Assembly: GCF_954871325.1 (NCBI RefSeq)
Contig: NC_088778.1
Span: forward strand, 10,549,882-10,613,881
From: Gordionus sp. m RMFG-2023
Lineage: Eukaryota > Nematomorpha > Gordioida > Chordodea > Parachordodidae
Length of the DNA: 64,000 nt
Direction: 5' to 3'
Made by a program: the position numbers and the translations under genes. Numbering within the stretch: position 1 is the first letter of the stretch; each line of letters starts with the position of its first letter. The notes beneath the pieces were generated by a model that was not told the DNA's origin, ran no database searches, and saw nothing but the letters and a program-made list of their open reading frames with translations. Of this stretch, positions 30,231 to 42,200 are shown one piece after another.

Positions 30231-30825
30231 TTCTCATCTTTAATGCTAGGACACATACTGCACCTTCCTCTTGAGTGGATAAGATTTATATTATGAACTT
30301 AGTCTAATATATTTTCATATAGATTCCTTTCCTTCAAAAATCAGGACAATCTGATAATTTTTGTTGTACTGCTTAATAAGTTCCATTGATATTTTATATA
30401 TGAAATTACTTCTTGTAGTGGATATTTTTGTGTTCGCTATATGATGTAAATTAATTGATATTAAGTTTAGAAGTGTGTAAGACCTGCTTAAAATTTTATC
30501 ATTTTTTGTCATTCAATACACCATATCTAACCTACCTTTGAAAATCATAATAAATGATAAAAATAATTTGAAAAATGAGATAATTATAAAAAAAAATTTT
30601 AAAAAATTTACGTATTAACTCTGGTAGGGTCTCACATACCCCAATCTGTCACAAAATGTTTATATCTTAAAAACTATTCAGCCAAAATATATGAAATTTG
30701 GAATATAGATTCTAAGATTTGATGAAGCTACTGAAGATTCCAGATTATAATAATAAACCGTTTTTATATAATATAAATTCTAGCAAGCCTGAGTCATATA
30801 CCCCATCAGAGTAATGAAGGGTTAA

Positions 30826-33800
30826 TATCGCATAATTATAATTTCTAAATAATGAAAACTCTGACTGGGAACCTATTTTAAGAAAGTGGGTGACCGCTGC
30901 CACAATATCCGGACGCGATCACCGTTTTTAAAGAGAGATCTAGAACGTGGTTTGGACTGATTATTTTCCGATATATTTATATGCATATTATGTAAAAAAT
31001 TAGGAAATAAAACATAGTATATCCAAATACTTTTATTTGGTGATAATTTTTTAAATATTAAACATTTTTTTCATTGGGTAATTCCATGTTTATTGCAAGA
31101 TTATTAATATATAATATGAGGGATAATTGTACATTAATGTTAGTGGTGGTTGATTTTCCTTTATTCTCTTCTTGAAAATTCTCAGACTCATGCCTGTTCT
31201 AAAATCTTAATTGTTCGATATGACACATGATCTATATTACGGATCAATTTTTATAGAACTTTATTTTTTAAAAAATAACTCCAGCTACTTACTTCTTTTG
31301 AAATTATGTAACAAGTTACCGTTTTGGGAATAATGCCAAAAGTATTTCAAGCTACTTTTCAAAATATGTTAAATATTTTCATCTTAATTTTTAATGATGA
31401 TTTTACAAATTAAAAATTATACTGCTTATTAAATATAGTATCCCACTTACATCTAGTGCCACTAATGTTAATTTCGATACTATATGTCTAGACCTTTGCT
31501 CTTTCTATGAGCAAAATTTTCAGCCTAGCGTAATATTTTTCTGGATAAAAAAAAATTGAGTTAGCCATTTTTAAAAATCGGCACAAAACGAGCCATTGTG
31601 CCACTGTAAAACATTTTAGTCTGAGGTACCATATTTCTGGACTAGAAGGCCTTGTAAACACCAATTTTGGAAATACAAAACTTCAAATCAAATTAAAAAA
31701 TATTGAGAAAGAACATAAATGTATTTTAAAACGATCTATTTTGTAATATCCTTTTTTATATAATTTGATTTTTTAAATTATTTTAACTGAAAAAGCCTTT
31801 ATTAAAATATGTCGTCTCAAAATTAATACCGGATATTAGTAATTTTGTTCATTGTTTAAAGAAAAATTGACCCTCCCCCTTTCCCCAAAGTTAAATTTTC
31901 TATCCCCTACTGTGTGTATGTAAGGATAAAATTAAATGACGCATGAAATAGTCCAGACAAATATCTTTAAGTAGGATTCTGCACTGAATCTATACTCGAG
32001 ACTCTTTTTCCACGAACATGGAGTTCAAAATATTTAAGTTTATGAACCTGGATCGAGCCTAATTTTATTTCCAAACCCGGATCCAGATCGTTATGATAAA
32101 TTTTAGACATTTATGATAAATTCTAAACAATTAGGTTACTCCCAAACGTAATTTTTTGTTTTCACTCTTAAAATACTACACTTGTCCTAACTTGATTACC
32201 ATTTTACAAAATTTTAGCTATTATAAGAAAACTCGATCTATAGTTTAGGTAATATACTAGTGTGGGTTTATATTCGAATACAGCCTGGATCAGGTCTTCA
32301 GGTCTTTAAACCCGTCTGGACCAAACCCAATTTAATGATCCAACCGAACTGCATTTTAATTTTTTTAAACCTATCCGTCTCGAACCGGATGAATTTGTCG
32401 TTCCAAATTCCTGACTTTATGTATCCTTGCGCTGAAAAAATGATGCCTATTTTTATTTTATATATTTTATTATAAAATATTTGATATCGTCTGATTTTAA
32501 ATTATGGCGGTTTCAGCAGTAACAATGTTTTAACTTTTCAATATAATCATCTGGAAGTTTATTACAATAATGTTTTAAGACGATAAATAAAATTCTTATA
32601 TTTCAAAAGGGGGCTTTTTTTAATAGCTGAGATAGAAACTTCCTTTTTATGCAGAAGTTAAATAAAGGAAAAAAATAATAGATTTAATTAAACTTTATTT
32701 GGTTAATCTAACCTTATAAAACTTAATACAAGTTAGAACTGTTATACATTTTAAAATCACTAGTATTTTTTTCCTCTTCCAAAACTGTTCATTCCGATAG
32801 CTTAACACTGGGGGGAAGGGGGGGGGGCTTTTAATACAAATAGTGTACAATTATAATTAAAAATTTATTTTAACCAGATTACAAATCAGTTCTATGACTA
32901 TGAAATATAATTTTATAACAAAATATAAATATAATTTGATTGAATATTTAAAAAAGCTAACAAATTTCTCAATTTGATATTTATTCCATTTTTAATTCAA
33001 AATGTCTTATAAAATTGTTTATGCAATAAATAATTACTTTTTAAAATGTTTATTTGGTTATTGAACTACGTCTCGTTGCTTATTAAATTAAAAAAATTTT
33101 AAACAAAATAAAATAAATAGTTCATAATTCATGAACCCAGCCGAAACAAAATAGACGTTCAAGATCGAACTTGATCTAATCTCGGTCCTGATTTGAATTC
33201 TTTCTCTGCTACCTCCGCAATCCTAATAATACACAATTTTAAATGTGACACGACCCACACCTTTTTTTCTACTTTGTTATGATAAATAATTTTTTATTTT
33301 TAAATTACAATAGCAATATGGAATATTGTGCTAACAAATTTTGTATCATAAAAATTCTTTTATATTTATGATTATAATAAAATAAAAGGATTGAACTATT
33401 ATAATAAAAAAAATTATATCATTTTCCAATTATATTGAACGTAAATATGAAAAGAAATTTTTATAATTTAATTTTTTTTTAAAGATGAAATTTAATTTAT
33501 TAAACAATTTTAAAAATAAAAATAACAAATCTTTTTAAAATATGATATGAGATTTAGTAGGTACCACAGGAAAAATTCTTGGGAATTATTCAATAGCCAA
33601 AAAGGTGCTTAAGCTAGTGAAGGTTACAAATAAGTCTGTAACCGATTTTCAAAGACAAAACCGAATCGAGGACATCAACAAAAAGATTAACCAAACCATG
33701 ATTCGGACCGATTTTTTTAAAAAAATATCTAAAATAAAATATTATAAAATTGAAATTTTCATTTATTTGTTGATATTAATTTAATAAAATATGATAACTA

Positions 33801-34944
33801 CCAACAGTAAACAATAATTGACGCCAAAAAGTGAGGCAAAACAGTGTTTTGCACTTATAAATTTTAGCTCAACTAAATTATTAGAATTTAATATACAAAT
33901 TTCCTATTAATGTTATTAAGCCTAATGTCGAAGTCGCATAACAACTAATTTTCGTGAACTAAATTTCAGAATCATGTGTCATTCATGTAATATTTTAGAT
34001 GAACACATATGAGTTTATCAGTGATGTTCAAGGCAGGAAATATATAAAAATGGCAATTAGCTTTTTTAATAATCATATTCTGAAAAATAATTATTCATAA
34101 TGAACATAAGTTGATTGAATTGTTTATATTTATTTTGATATTGATAACCGAAGACTGATTGCGAAGAATTTTCTATAATGATTTATTCGTAGCAAGCAAT
34201 GCATTCGCTTTGCTATAATGTTTTCATTGTAATTGGGAAAATTAATTGCATTAATTTTACTATATTATATTCGCGGTTATGCATTCGGGAAAATATTTTT
34301 TCGCATCGGCACTCATGGTAATTAATTTTCGATCATGCTTTTCGCGATTTTCGCGTTGACATATATAACCAAAAATAGAATATAAATAAAATAGATATAC
34401 ACGTTCCTGAACATAATTTCTTACAAGAAAATGTATGGAAAATGCTTTTGTCCTGAATCTCAGCTTAATTCTTATGAGTATTTGGAGGAGGAGATTAAAA
34501 TATAACAAAGGGAAAAATATAAATATATAAGCCTAAATAATTTAAAATTACATGAATTTAGAAATCCATACCGAAAGCGAGTTTTGAAAATTAATCAAAA
34601 AATCCAGTCAGAGCCTAATAATAATCACCTCTCTAAAACAGAGATTTGTAATCGATGGGTTTTTAGCTCATACTGTGGTGCGGTTGGACGGGTTAAAAAT
34701 TATAAACATTGCGCGGGTGGGTAATATTTTTCGGGTGAAACAAGTAGAACGAGCATATAATTATTTTAAAATTTATTTTATTTTATTTGAATACGTTTAA
34801 GTAAAAACATATTAAAATAAAATAAGAAGCAAAATAACTTAGGTAACCTCTTATCACATTAACAATTGAGTGTTATCATAGGCTACCGAATTGAATGTAA
34901 CATCGTTCAACCATATACATGCATAAAATGTAAAATACAGGTTG
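30826..34944. other. Intergenic, mostly unrecognised
   Basis: AT-rich spacer with one hAT MITE remnant (31463-31596), G-rich tracts near 32811-32828 and short degenerate repeats rich in CGGATC/CCGGAT motifs (32010-32110, 32280-32400, 33120-33200). No host exon was recognised; the 82-codon minus-strand frame at 34260-34508 has no feature I can support. Confidence 0.5.
31463..31596 (+). mobile_element. hAT-type MITE remnant related to the 11892 copy
   Basis: The core TATATGTCTAGACC, then TCTATGAGCA and AATATTTTTCTGGATAAA, then TTGAGTTAGCC matches the MITE at 11892-12054. The termini are eroded. The flanks AGTGCCAC and TGTGCCAC are consistent with an 8-bp target duplication carrying one change. 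Confidence 0.7.
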
Positions 34945-35178
34945 ATTCCAAACAGTGGCCCCTACAACGAGGGGGAGGGGAGGTCCGAAGCAACTGCTTT
35001 TAAAAATTTGAGTGGAGGTACTCTTTTTTTTTATTTTATTTTAATTTTTTATTTTAAAATTTTGAGTGGGGGTACTTTTTTAAAAAATTTTTTTATTTTA
35101 AATAAAAAAAATTGTTTTTAAATTTAATTTTTTTATTGTTTTGCTACATCCATCCCTAATTAATTGATTTCTGGTTTA

Positions 35179-35477
35179 GGCTGCATTCATAGTGGAGACG
35201 GATCCGATTTTTACATCCGTTCCGTCAAAAGTCAATCTCATTAAAAATGATATATATGTTCATAGTGTGTCCGTTCCGATACCTTCCGTCTTAAAAACGG
35301 ATCCGGCAAATTTTGAAGTCAAAACATTTTGACTTTTTGATCCGGCAAATCTTATAGAGCGTTATAACGTTACTTACAATTTTATTATAGTCTATGAACA
35401 TTTATATCATTTTTAATGAGTTTGACTTTTGACGGAACGGATATAAAAACGGATCTGTCTCCACTATGAATGCAGCC
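35179..35477 (+). mobile_element. PIF/Harbinger-like MITE (299 bp)
   Basis: The terminal inverted repeat GGCTGCATTCATAGTGGAGA is near-perfect at both ends, with the 3-bp target duplication TTA at 35176-35178 and 35478-35480. TTA/TWA duplications with GGC...TTC ends are typical of PIF/Harbinger. It also carries inner inverted motifs (ACGGATCCG, CCGTTCCGTC). It is non-coding and sits inside the hAT element. Confidence 0.9.
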
Positions 35478-36984
35478 TTATGTATGTAATAATAAGACCC
35501 CCCCCCCCCTCCAACTTATTATTTAATTTAATTAGTATTGACGGAAATTTTGGCCGATGTTTAGTAAATTAGGTTGTTATCCAAGATTTCTTGTAATAAA
35601 TTATTTTTTCAATTTCAAAATATGCCCAAAAATATTAACCAAAAAAAATAAAATGTGTTAGATGAAAATAGAATATCTGACCCTTTTAATGATCATGAAA
35701 TTTAATAGTGATATTATTGTGCATGTACATAAGATGGCCGATTATGGAAGGCTTTCACACAACAAAAATTCCATATTACAATTTATAATACCCCAGAAAG
35801 AATGTGTGGATAATAACCGTTCTATCATAAGAATAATAATAAGATGACTAGGTTATTTAATATCTCGTAACAGAGCCTTCTGGGGGAACAGGCTACAAGA
35901 AGGCAATATGATGGGCCTTATTAAACTCATTGCAGATTCTGAACCTGTACTGGGAGAAAAACAATAAGGGATTAAAAACGAAATTATATGCAAATCTTTT
36001 AACATATAATAATATAAATATTCTCATTGAAACCATGAAAAATATGGTTATAAAAAAAAATTCAAAATGAGATTGAATTTAACATGTGCTTTTCAATCAT
36101 AGTTGATGGCACATATGATGTTTCGAAATCAGAAGCACTAGCTTTGATAGTAAGATATGTTAAAAATAGTGAGACTTCTAAACCCATTGAAGGACTGATA
36201 GACATATTGTATGGGAAATACAACTGGTCTCGATATTATAAAGAATATAATATCCAAACTTGGCTCCATGATTTTACCTCTTGAATTCCTAGATGGGCAA
36301 AGCTATGATGGCTACTCAAACATGAGTGGAAGAATCAATGGAGTGCAGGCTTTGATTAGAGCGGAGGCGCCAAACGCAGCTTTTATTTGGTCATCGATTA
36401 AATTTAATCATTGTTCAATTATGTCAATCAATAAATGAATTACGAAATGTTTTAAGAATATTAGACGAGATTATATATATATTAATGGTGTTAAAAGATA
36501 TATGGACAAAATTGCAACGATTTCTACGCATCAAGAATTCCACTCGGTAATATATCTTATTTGTTTAGATAGAAGCTGGCTATTGTCTTATAAAGCTATT
36601 GTAAATTTTTCCTACTTGCCTTGAGGGCAGTTTTAACAAATTTAAAGGATTCTGAAGATACTGCCACTTCCACTATGGCTAGTGCTATAGTCTTTAGAAT
36701 AGAAAAATTTGATTATTTTATCACTTTGTGTTTTGGATAAAATATTGTTGATAACAAGTTTTGCTTGTACAAAATTTCAAACCATTTCGAAGGATATAGG
36801 GTTTTCAATAAATCAAATTTAATTGGCAAAAGATTGCCTGATTAATTTGAGAAATATAATTTAAATTGTCTATAATTATTTTTTAATCCTAATAGATAAT
36901 AACACTGAATTTTTGGATGTTTTTTCAAAAGCACAAGATTTTATGAAGGAGAGAAATCTAATTTTATCATTGAAAAAATATTTA

Positions 36985-37425
36985 GTTAAACAACTTTATG
37001 GGCCGGGTATGGGTCTAATATTATATTTTCTAGCGGGCCTGGGCCGGGCCTGGATTTTAAAAAAATTTTCTTAATGGGCTTGGGCTGGGTTTGGGCAAAA
37101 ATTATTAAATTTAAATTTAGATTATTTAAAACAGTTGCTAATTTAAAGAAATATTGCTTTTTTTTCTTCTAATAATAATAAATTTCAGTATTGTAAACAA
37201 AATGATTGCCTAAATATATTTAAATATTGTTTATTTTCATTAAATAATAAAAATTAAACTTTTGGATATGGGCTTGGGCCGGATTTGGGAAATTTTTTTG
37301 AAACTTATCATGGGCTTGGGAATTTTTTTTAACATTAGATATGGGCCGGACCGGGCTTGGGCCTAAAAAAAATTTACTACGGGGTTGGGCCAGGCTTAGT
37401 CAAAAAATTAAGGCCCATGAAGGTC
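36985..37425 (+). mobile_element. GGCC-rich hAT-type element, diverged relative of the 6876 family
   Basis: It has the same architecture (GGGCCGGGC-rich flanks, AAAATTT runs, AT core). The right end, read inverted, is CAGAGACCTTCATGGGCC and resembles the family end TAGTGATCTGCATCGGGCC. The left terminus and the target duplication were not found. Confidence 0.55.
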
Positions 37426-37665
37426 TCTGCAATAAATAATAATATAATTATACAATCTTTCGCTTTCTCTTTACCCAATTTATCTAAATTATTAATTTAA
37501 AAATAATATTTTTTACATTTTATTTATATTATATATTAAAGATTGTTGAAATAAAAATTATTTTTAAAATTTATGGGTGTCAAAAAATAACCATTTTTTT
37601 GAGGGGGGGGAGGTGGACTATTCTGCTTCCATCCCTCAGAAAGTGTAGGGGCCACTGGTTCCAAA

Positions 37666-38902
37666 GGGTGACTCGGTCTTAATTGTAATAATTAAGGCAG
37701 ACATGCAAGGCATGCAGTGCATAAGTTAGTTATTAGCCGTTTTCTTATGAGGGCCCATAAACCTAACACCCTGGAGTCTGCTATTCTATTATAAGATAAT
37801 GGCTTAAGGCGATATGGTTTAACTTCTGAACCTTTGTCAAGGTAAATCCTTAATTTAGGATTTACATACGACTCTTCAGTACCAAAAAATGCAAATTCTA
37901 ATCTGGTTAATATAGCCGAGAAAAAATATCAATATTCTAAATTAACAAATTCCCTTGGGCAAATGTCAAGCGGAACTTTAAAATTTTTAAAAAATATAGG
38001 CGATAAAATAAGAGCCACATCAGAACCTAAGGAATTTTTTATTAAAATAAAATATTCAAATTACTATTTTTTGGAACTTGTTTGTAGTTCCTTTTTTTAT
38101 TAGTCTTAAAAATTATTTGTCCATCTGGGCCAATTTAATATATAAAAATTTAATTTTTTGAGGGTAAAAAAAAATATTCAACAAATATAATAGCACTTTT
38201 TGCAAGAATTTTAAAATAAATCAATTTATTTAAAATATGCAATATTCTATTTAAAAATTTGGCATGACCAGCCCAAACCGAAATTAATTTGTAAAAATAA
38301 ATGGTAGCTAAAAGATATCATGGGCGTAAAAATATAAAACATGGCCAGCGGACGTTTCGGCTAAAAATCTGCCATCGCAGACCTCTGATTTTATATTTGT
38401 ACGATAAAATGTATAAACAAATATAAATAATTAATAAATTATTGTTATAATATTTTTTTCATTGCATATTATTATCAAAAATAAAATAATAATAAATTGC
38501 AGGTGAAAAAAATCACGTGACTAAGAGAGCCAATCAGGTGCGATATAACGAATAATATAATAAGAAAATCTATAATATTTATTTATTAATATAAAATGTA
38601 ATGGGGAATAAAATTGTTTACCATTTATTTTTTACTCCAATGTTTTTATAATAATTCATGCATTTAAAAAAATAAAAATGCCGGTAATGAAAAAAAATAA
38701 ATTAAAATCTTCAAAATAATTTTTTTTTAAATAAATTTTCAAAAATCCAAAATAATAATAATATTACCATTTATTTTAGGATTATTTTTTTAAAATATTT
38801 AAAACAATTTTATAAAAAATTATTAATTGTCAAATGCTGGAATATTTACATTCTACTTATAAAATAATATGACAAACATAATTATTGTCAATATTTCAAG
38901 TG
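37666..38902. other. Upstream flank of the bark gene
   Basis: AT-rich. It may hold the promoter and an untranslated first exon of bark, but no core element can be singled out in such composition. Confidence 0.35.
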
Positions 38903-39289
38903 ATGAAAATGACTGAAAAATTCCTTCCAAGATACTCAATCTTTTCTAAGAACCCATCATATTCGCATTTAACGGTCTTAGTTATTTATTTTGTATCCAT
39001 TTTGAATTCGGAATTATTAAGGGTATCATGCTCTCAAGCCAATGCAGATCCCAGTTATGAAAAAGAAATATCCCCCAAAATGGGTCAACATACGCCCAAC
39101 ACGAGGTTTAACAAAATTCAAGAAAATGTCTTAAGGGAAAGTGGAACGATAACTTTAGCCGACAGTCCTTACTATGTATCCGAAGATATTATTATCCCAT
39201 CAAAAGCTAGTGTATACATCGAACCTGGAGTCGAGATTCGATTCGCACCCGGAGTAGGAATAGACGTATATGGTACGCTCATTGCCAAG
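38903..39289 (+). CDS. bark: bark exon 1 (signal peptide and first N-cap module)
   Basis: ATG at 38903 is the first Met of the open frame. The hydrophobic stretch LTVLVIYFVSIL follows a short basic N-terminus, then VSCSQANA, a plausible cleavage region. The module SPYYVSEDIIIPSKASVYIE, GVEIRFAPGVGIDVYGTLIA ends the exon. The donor is GCCAAG|GTAATA, phase 0. An upstream untranslated exon is possible. Confidence 0.9.
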
Positions 39290-42200
39290 GTAATATATAA
39301 ATCATATATATTGTTTGGCCCATCCATAAATTTATTCTAAAATTCAAATTTTTAAAAAATTGAAAGGTTTATAGTAATTTTATTTTTATATTATATCTAT
39401 TCATTTTTTTGATATACAAAATACGATATTATTATAATTTATATTAATATATTACTTTTGGAAATATATAAATAAAATAGTTATTTTTTTCAATTAAAAT
39501 GAAAAGAAGAGGGGTGGGGGGGGGATTGTAAGGTTGGACATGTCAGAAAAAGCAACTAGTAATATTATTAAATGATATTATCCATCTATTCCCTCCGTAT
39601 CTTTTGAATTAGAGAATTTTTGGGATTTTGAGATAGCATGCGCCACTGGGGGGAGGGGCACACAGAAGTGAGCTCCCTAAAAGAGTTGAGGAGTCCTTAA
39701 AATGGTCATTTTTAAAATGTTAACTTAAAAAGGAAGGTCATTTTGAAAATAATTTATTTGAGCCCCATGAGATTGTAAAGGCTAGTGACACCCATATAGC
39801 TCATATTTTTTATGAACAATAAAGAAGTAACTGACCCAAGTTTTTCAAGGTGCTTAGCGTGATAAGATTAAAATGATAAAATTGAGATAGAAAACATTAT
39901 ATTTTTTAGAAACCTTTGTTCAATCAGCCCCGTCTGTTTGCAACTATTGTATTTTATTTGGTTGTTGGGACTTAGTTTTAGTTTACCTACACGCCCATTT
40001 ATATTTCTAAGGTAATGACCGTGATATTATCCCGCTAAAATAAAATTTTTTAAATCTACCCTGGAAAATGCTATATAAGTGATTTATAAATGAATTATTA
40101 ATTTAAATATAAGTTGTTTTTTTCGAAAGCGTTATAAATAAATTATGATTATGGTAAAATCTTAATTTTTATTTTTCTTAAAAATTCTATTGTCTATCAA
40201 ATGTTCAAATATTTTGAAAAAAAATTCCGGTATATTCAATTAGAAAACATTTTACACGAAATATATCAATTAAAAAATATTTTAAATTTTAGGAATTTTT
40301 TTTTCTAAAATTATTTTAAATTCCCTACAAATATTTTATTAAAAAAATCTAAATCATGCTTAAATTAAATAAGAAATATGTTTATTCATTTAGTTTGTAT
40401 ATTATTATGGCTATAATAGTTATAAAATGGACGACCTAATTTTATTTTAACATATGATATCTAATCAATAATTTATATTAACAGTTAAAAACCTAAAATG
40501 TTTTGGTTGAAAGATTATAGGATAATTATTTTACATATAATTCTTGTTTTTTTTAAAAATCTTAAATAATGATCCATTACGGACCGGACAAATCAACAAA
40601 TTAAAATTTATAAAGAAAATATTTAGAAACTATCAGAATAATGCATGGTCAATCCCTCACTTTGTTTATTTGAATGAAGCCTTCTAATTTCAGACAATTT
40701 TAAACATTTTTCAAAAGTTACATAAAATGACACGGTATAATATTAAAATCTTTCAATAAACTAGACAAAATATAAGCTATTTGTTCTTTTCGTCTATACT
40801 TTAAATATGATTTTATCAGTGGTGTCTGCCGTTAGCTTTTTCAACTTTGAGGAGGCTACATGGAGCGTCTAAAAAAATTCTCCCGAATTCTATCTAAAAT
40901 AAGCAAAAATTTTGTCTATAATTTGCAAAAAAAGAAATCCATAACTTAAAAATGTTTCAAGTGGGCTCCCAAAGTTTTTCAGAAGGTTTGAGATCATCGA
41001 CCCTCATTAACGCGTCGCTATTAACTTTATTATACTTCTATTTTAATAACACCCGAGCTGAGTACATTAATAAAATTCATGCATGAATATAATTATTAAT
41101 GGTATTTATAGAGATCATCTGCAGGCCGGTATATCCGGACCACGAGATATTAAAAAAATCTGGTTGAGTTTGAAAACAAATATATATTGTACGCCAGTTC
41201 AGGTCGGGCCTAAAAAGTTCTTTTTTTTACAAAAATCCCGAATTTTTTAAAAAAAAATTAAATTACTTAAATTTAACTACCTGGAAATTGTAATAATGAA
41301 CCATTTAAAGTTCAATTTACCTTTGAAACAAATTAAAAAATACAATCATAATTAAAATGAACGAATTTCAAAAAGTCCGGCGGGGCAGAGTTGCCAGATC
41401 TCACCCATTTTGGGGGAGACTTCACCAATTTTTTTAACAATTATATAAATAAATACCTTAAAAGAAGGTATAGTCACTTAAACCAAAAATCAAATAGTCA
41501 AATATAATTACTATTATTTTACGATTATTAACTACTATTATATTTTGCTATATGTAGACGTAAATTATATATATACTAAACTACGATAATTAGGGGCGAC
41601 AAGGGTAAAGCGATTGACGGTGTAACAATGATAGCGCGAATAACTTTTTAACATTTGAGCTTAAAGAAGTATACATGTTCCTTAAAGTCATATCTATAAA
41701 ATATCGGAAGTTTATTGTTTAACTAGAAGTCACGCAATAACGATTTGTATAATATATATTACCTTGGGGTTGACCTATGCGCCGACGAAACTATCGGCAG
41801 CCGTCGCAATTTTCAAAAATCTAATCGACGGCTGGCGGCGCGCCGATTTTTAGCCGCCGTCAATAAAATAGGCGCAGTTATAATTTTTTTTAATTGCTTA
41901 TTAATTTTTAAAGAAAAACAAATAAATATACACTATTCTACAGATATCTCGGCATATTTTTTAATATTCATTTAATAGAAAACTTATTATATCCAAAATC
42001 GATTTCGCAATTTTATAATATCTTGTATAAAAATTATTTATTTAAATTTTCGGGACATAATGATGATCTCCTTGAATTTAACGTCAATCCAGCGGTAGAG
42101 AAAACTCTTTCACTAGGTGATAGTGCCGGAATGCAAAGAATTTTTTTGTCGAGACTGGAAAGATTGGGAAGTTCACTCTTCTTTTCTCTCCAAAAATTTA

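Larger units (their letters stand above)
23595..30821 (+). mobile_element. piggyBac-like DNA transposon shell containing two LTR elements
   Basis: TTAA occurs at both edges (23591-23594 and 30822-30825), immediately next to inverted ends CCCTTCAATACTC and, at the right, CCCTTCATTACTC. Both ends continue with TGATGGGGT. TTAA target sites with CCC-starting ends are the signature of piggyBac. No piggyBac transposase frame was recognised. Of the 7.2 kb, 2.17 kb is an inserted young LTR element and about 4 kb is a Ty3/gypsy fossil. What remains (23595-23633, about 25807-26250 and 30250-30821) is the original non-coding shell. Superfamily is by termini only. Confidence 0.72.
34953..37657 (+). mobile_element. 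hAT transposon, ZMYM1/DUF4371-like, decayed (2.7 kb)
   Basis: The ends are CAGTGGCCCCTACA at both sides, inverted. The flanking 8-mers ATTCCAAA (34945-34952) and GTTCCAAA (37658-37665) agree at 7 of 8. On the plus strand it encodes CFSIIVDGTYDVSKSEALAL and then GQSYDGYSNMSGRINGVQAL, blocks of the DUF4371/ZMYM1-type hAT transposase. Frames are broken by stops and frameshifts and most of the protein is lost. A Harbinger-like MITE (35179-35477) and a GGCC-rich element (36985-37425) are nested inside. Confidence 0.85.

Noticed and set aside
34260-34508. 82-codon minus-strand frame in the spacer
   Set aside because: Hydrophobic AT-rich composition with no recognisable motif or supporting splice structure.
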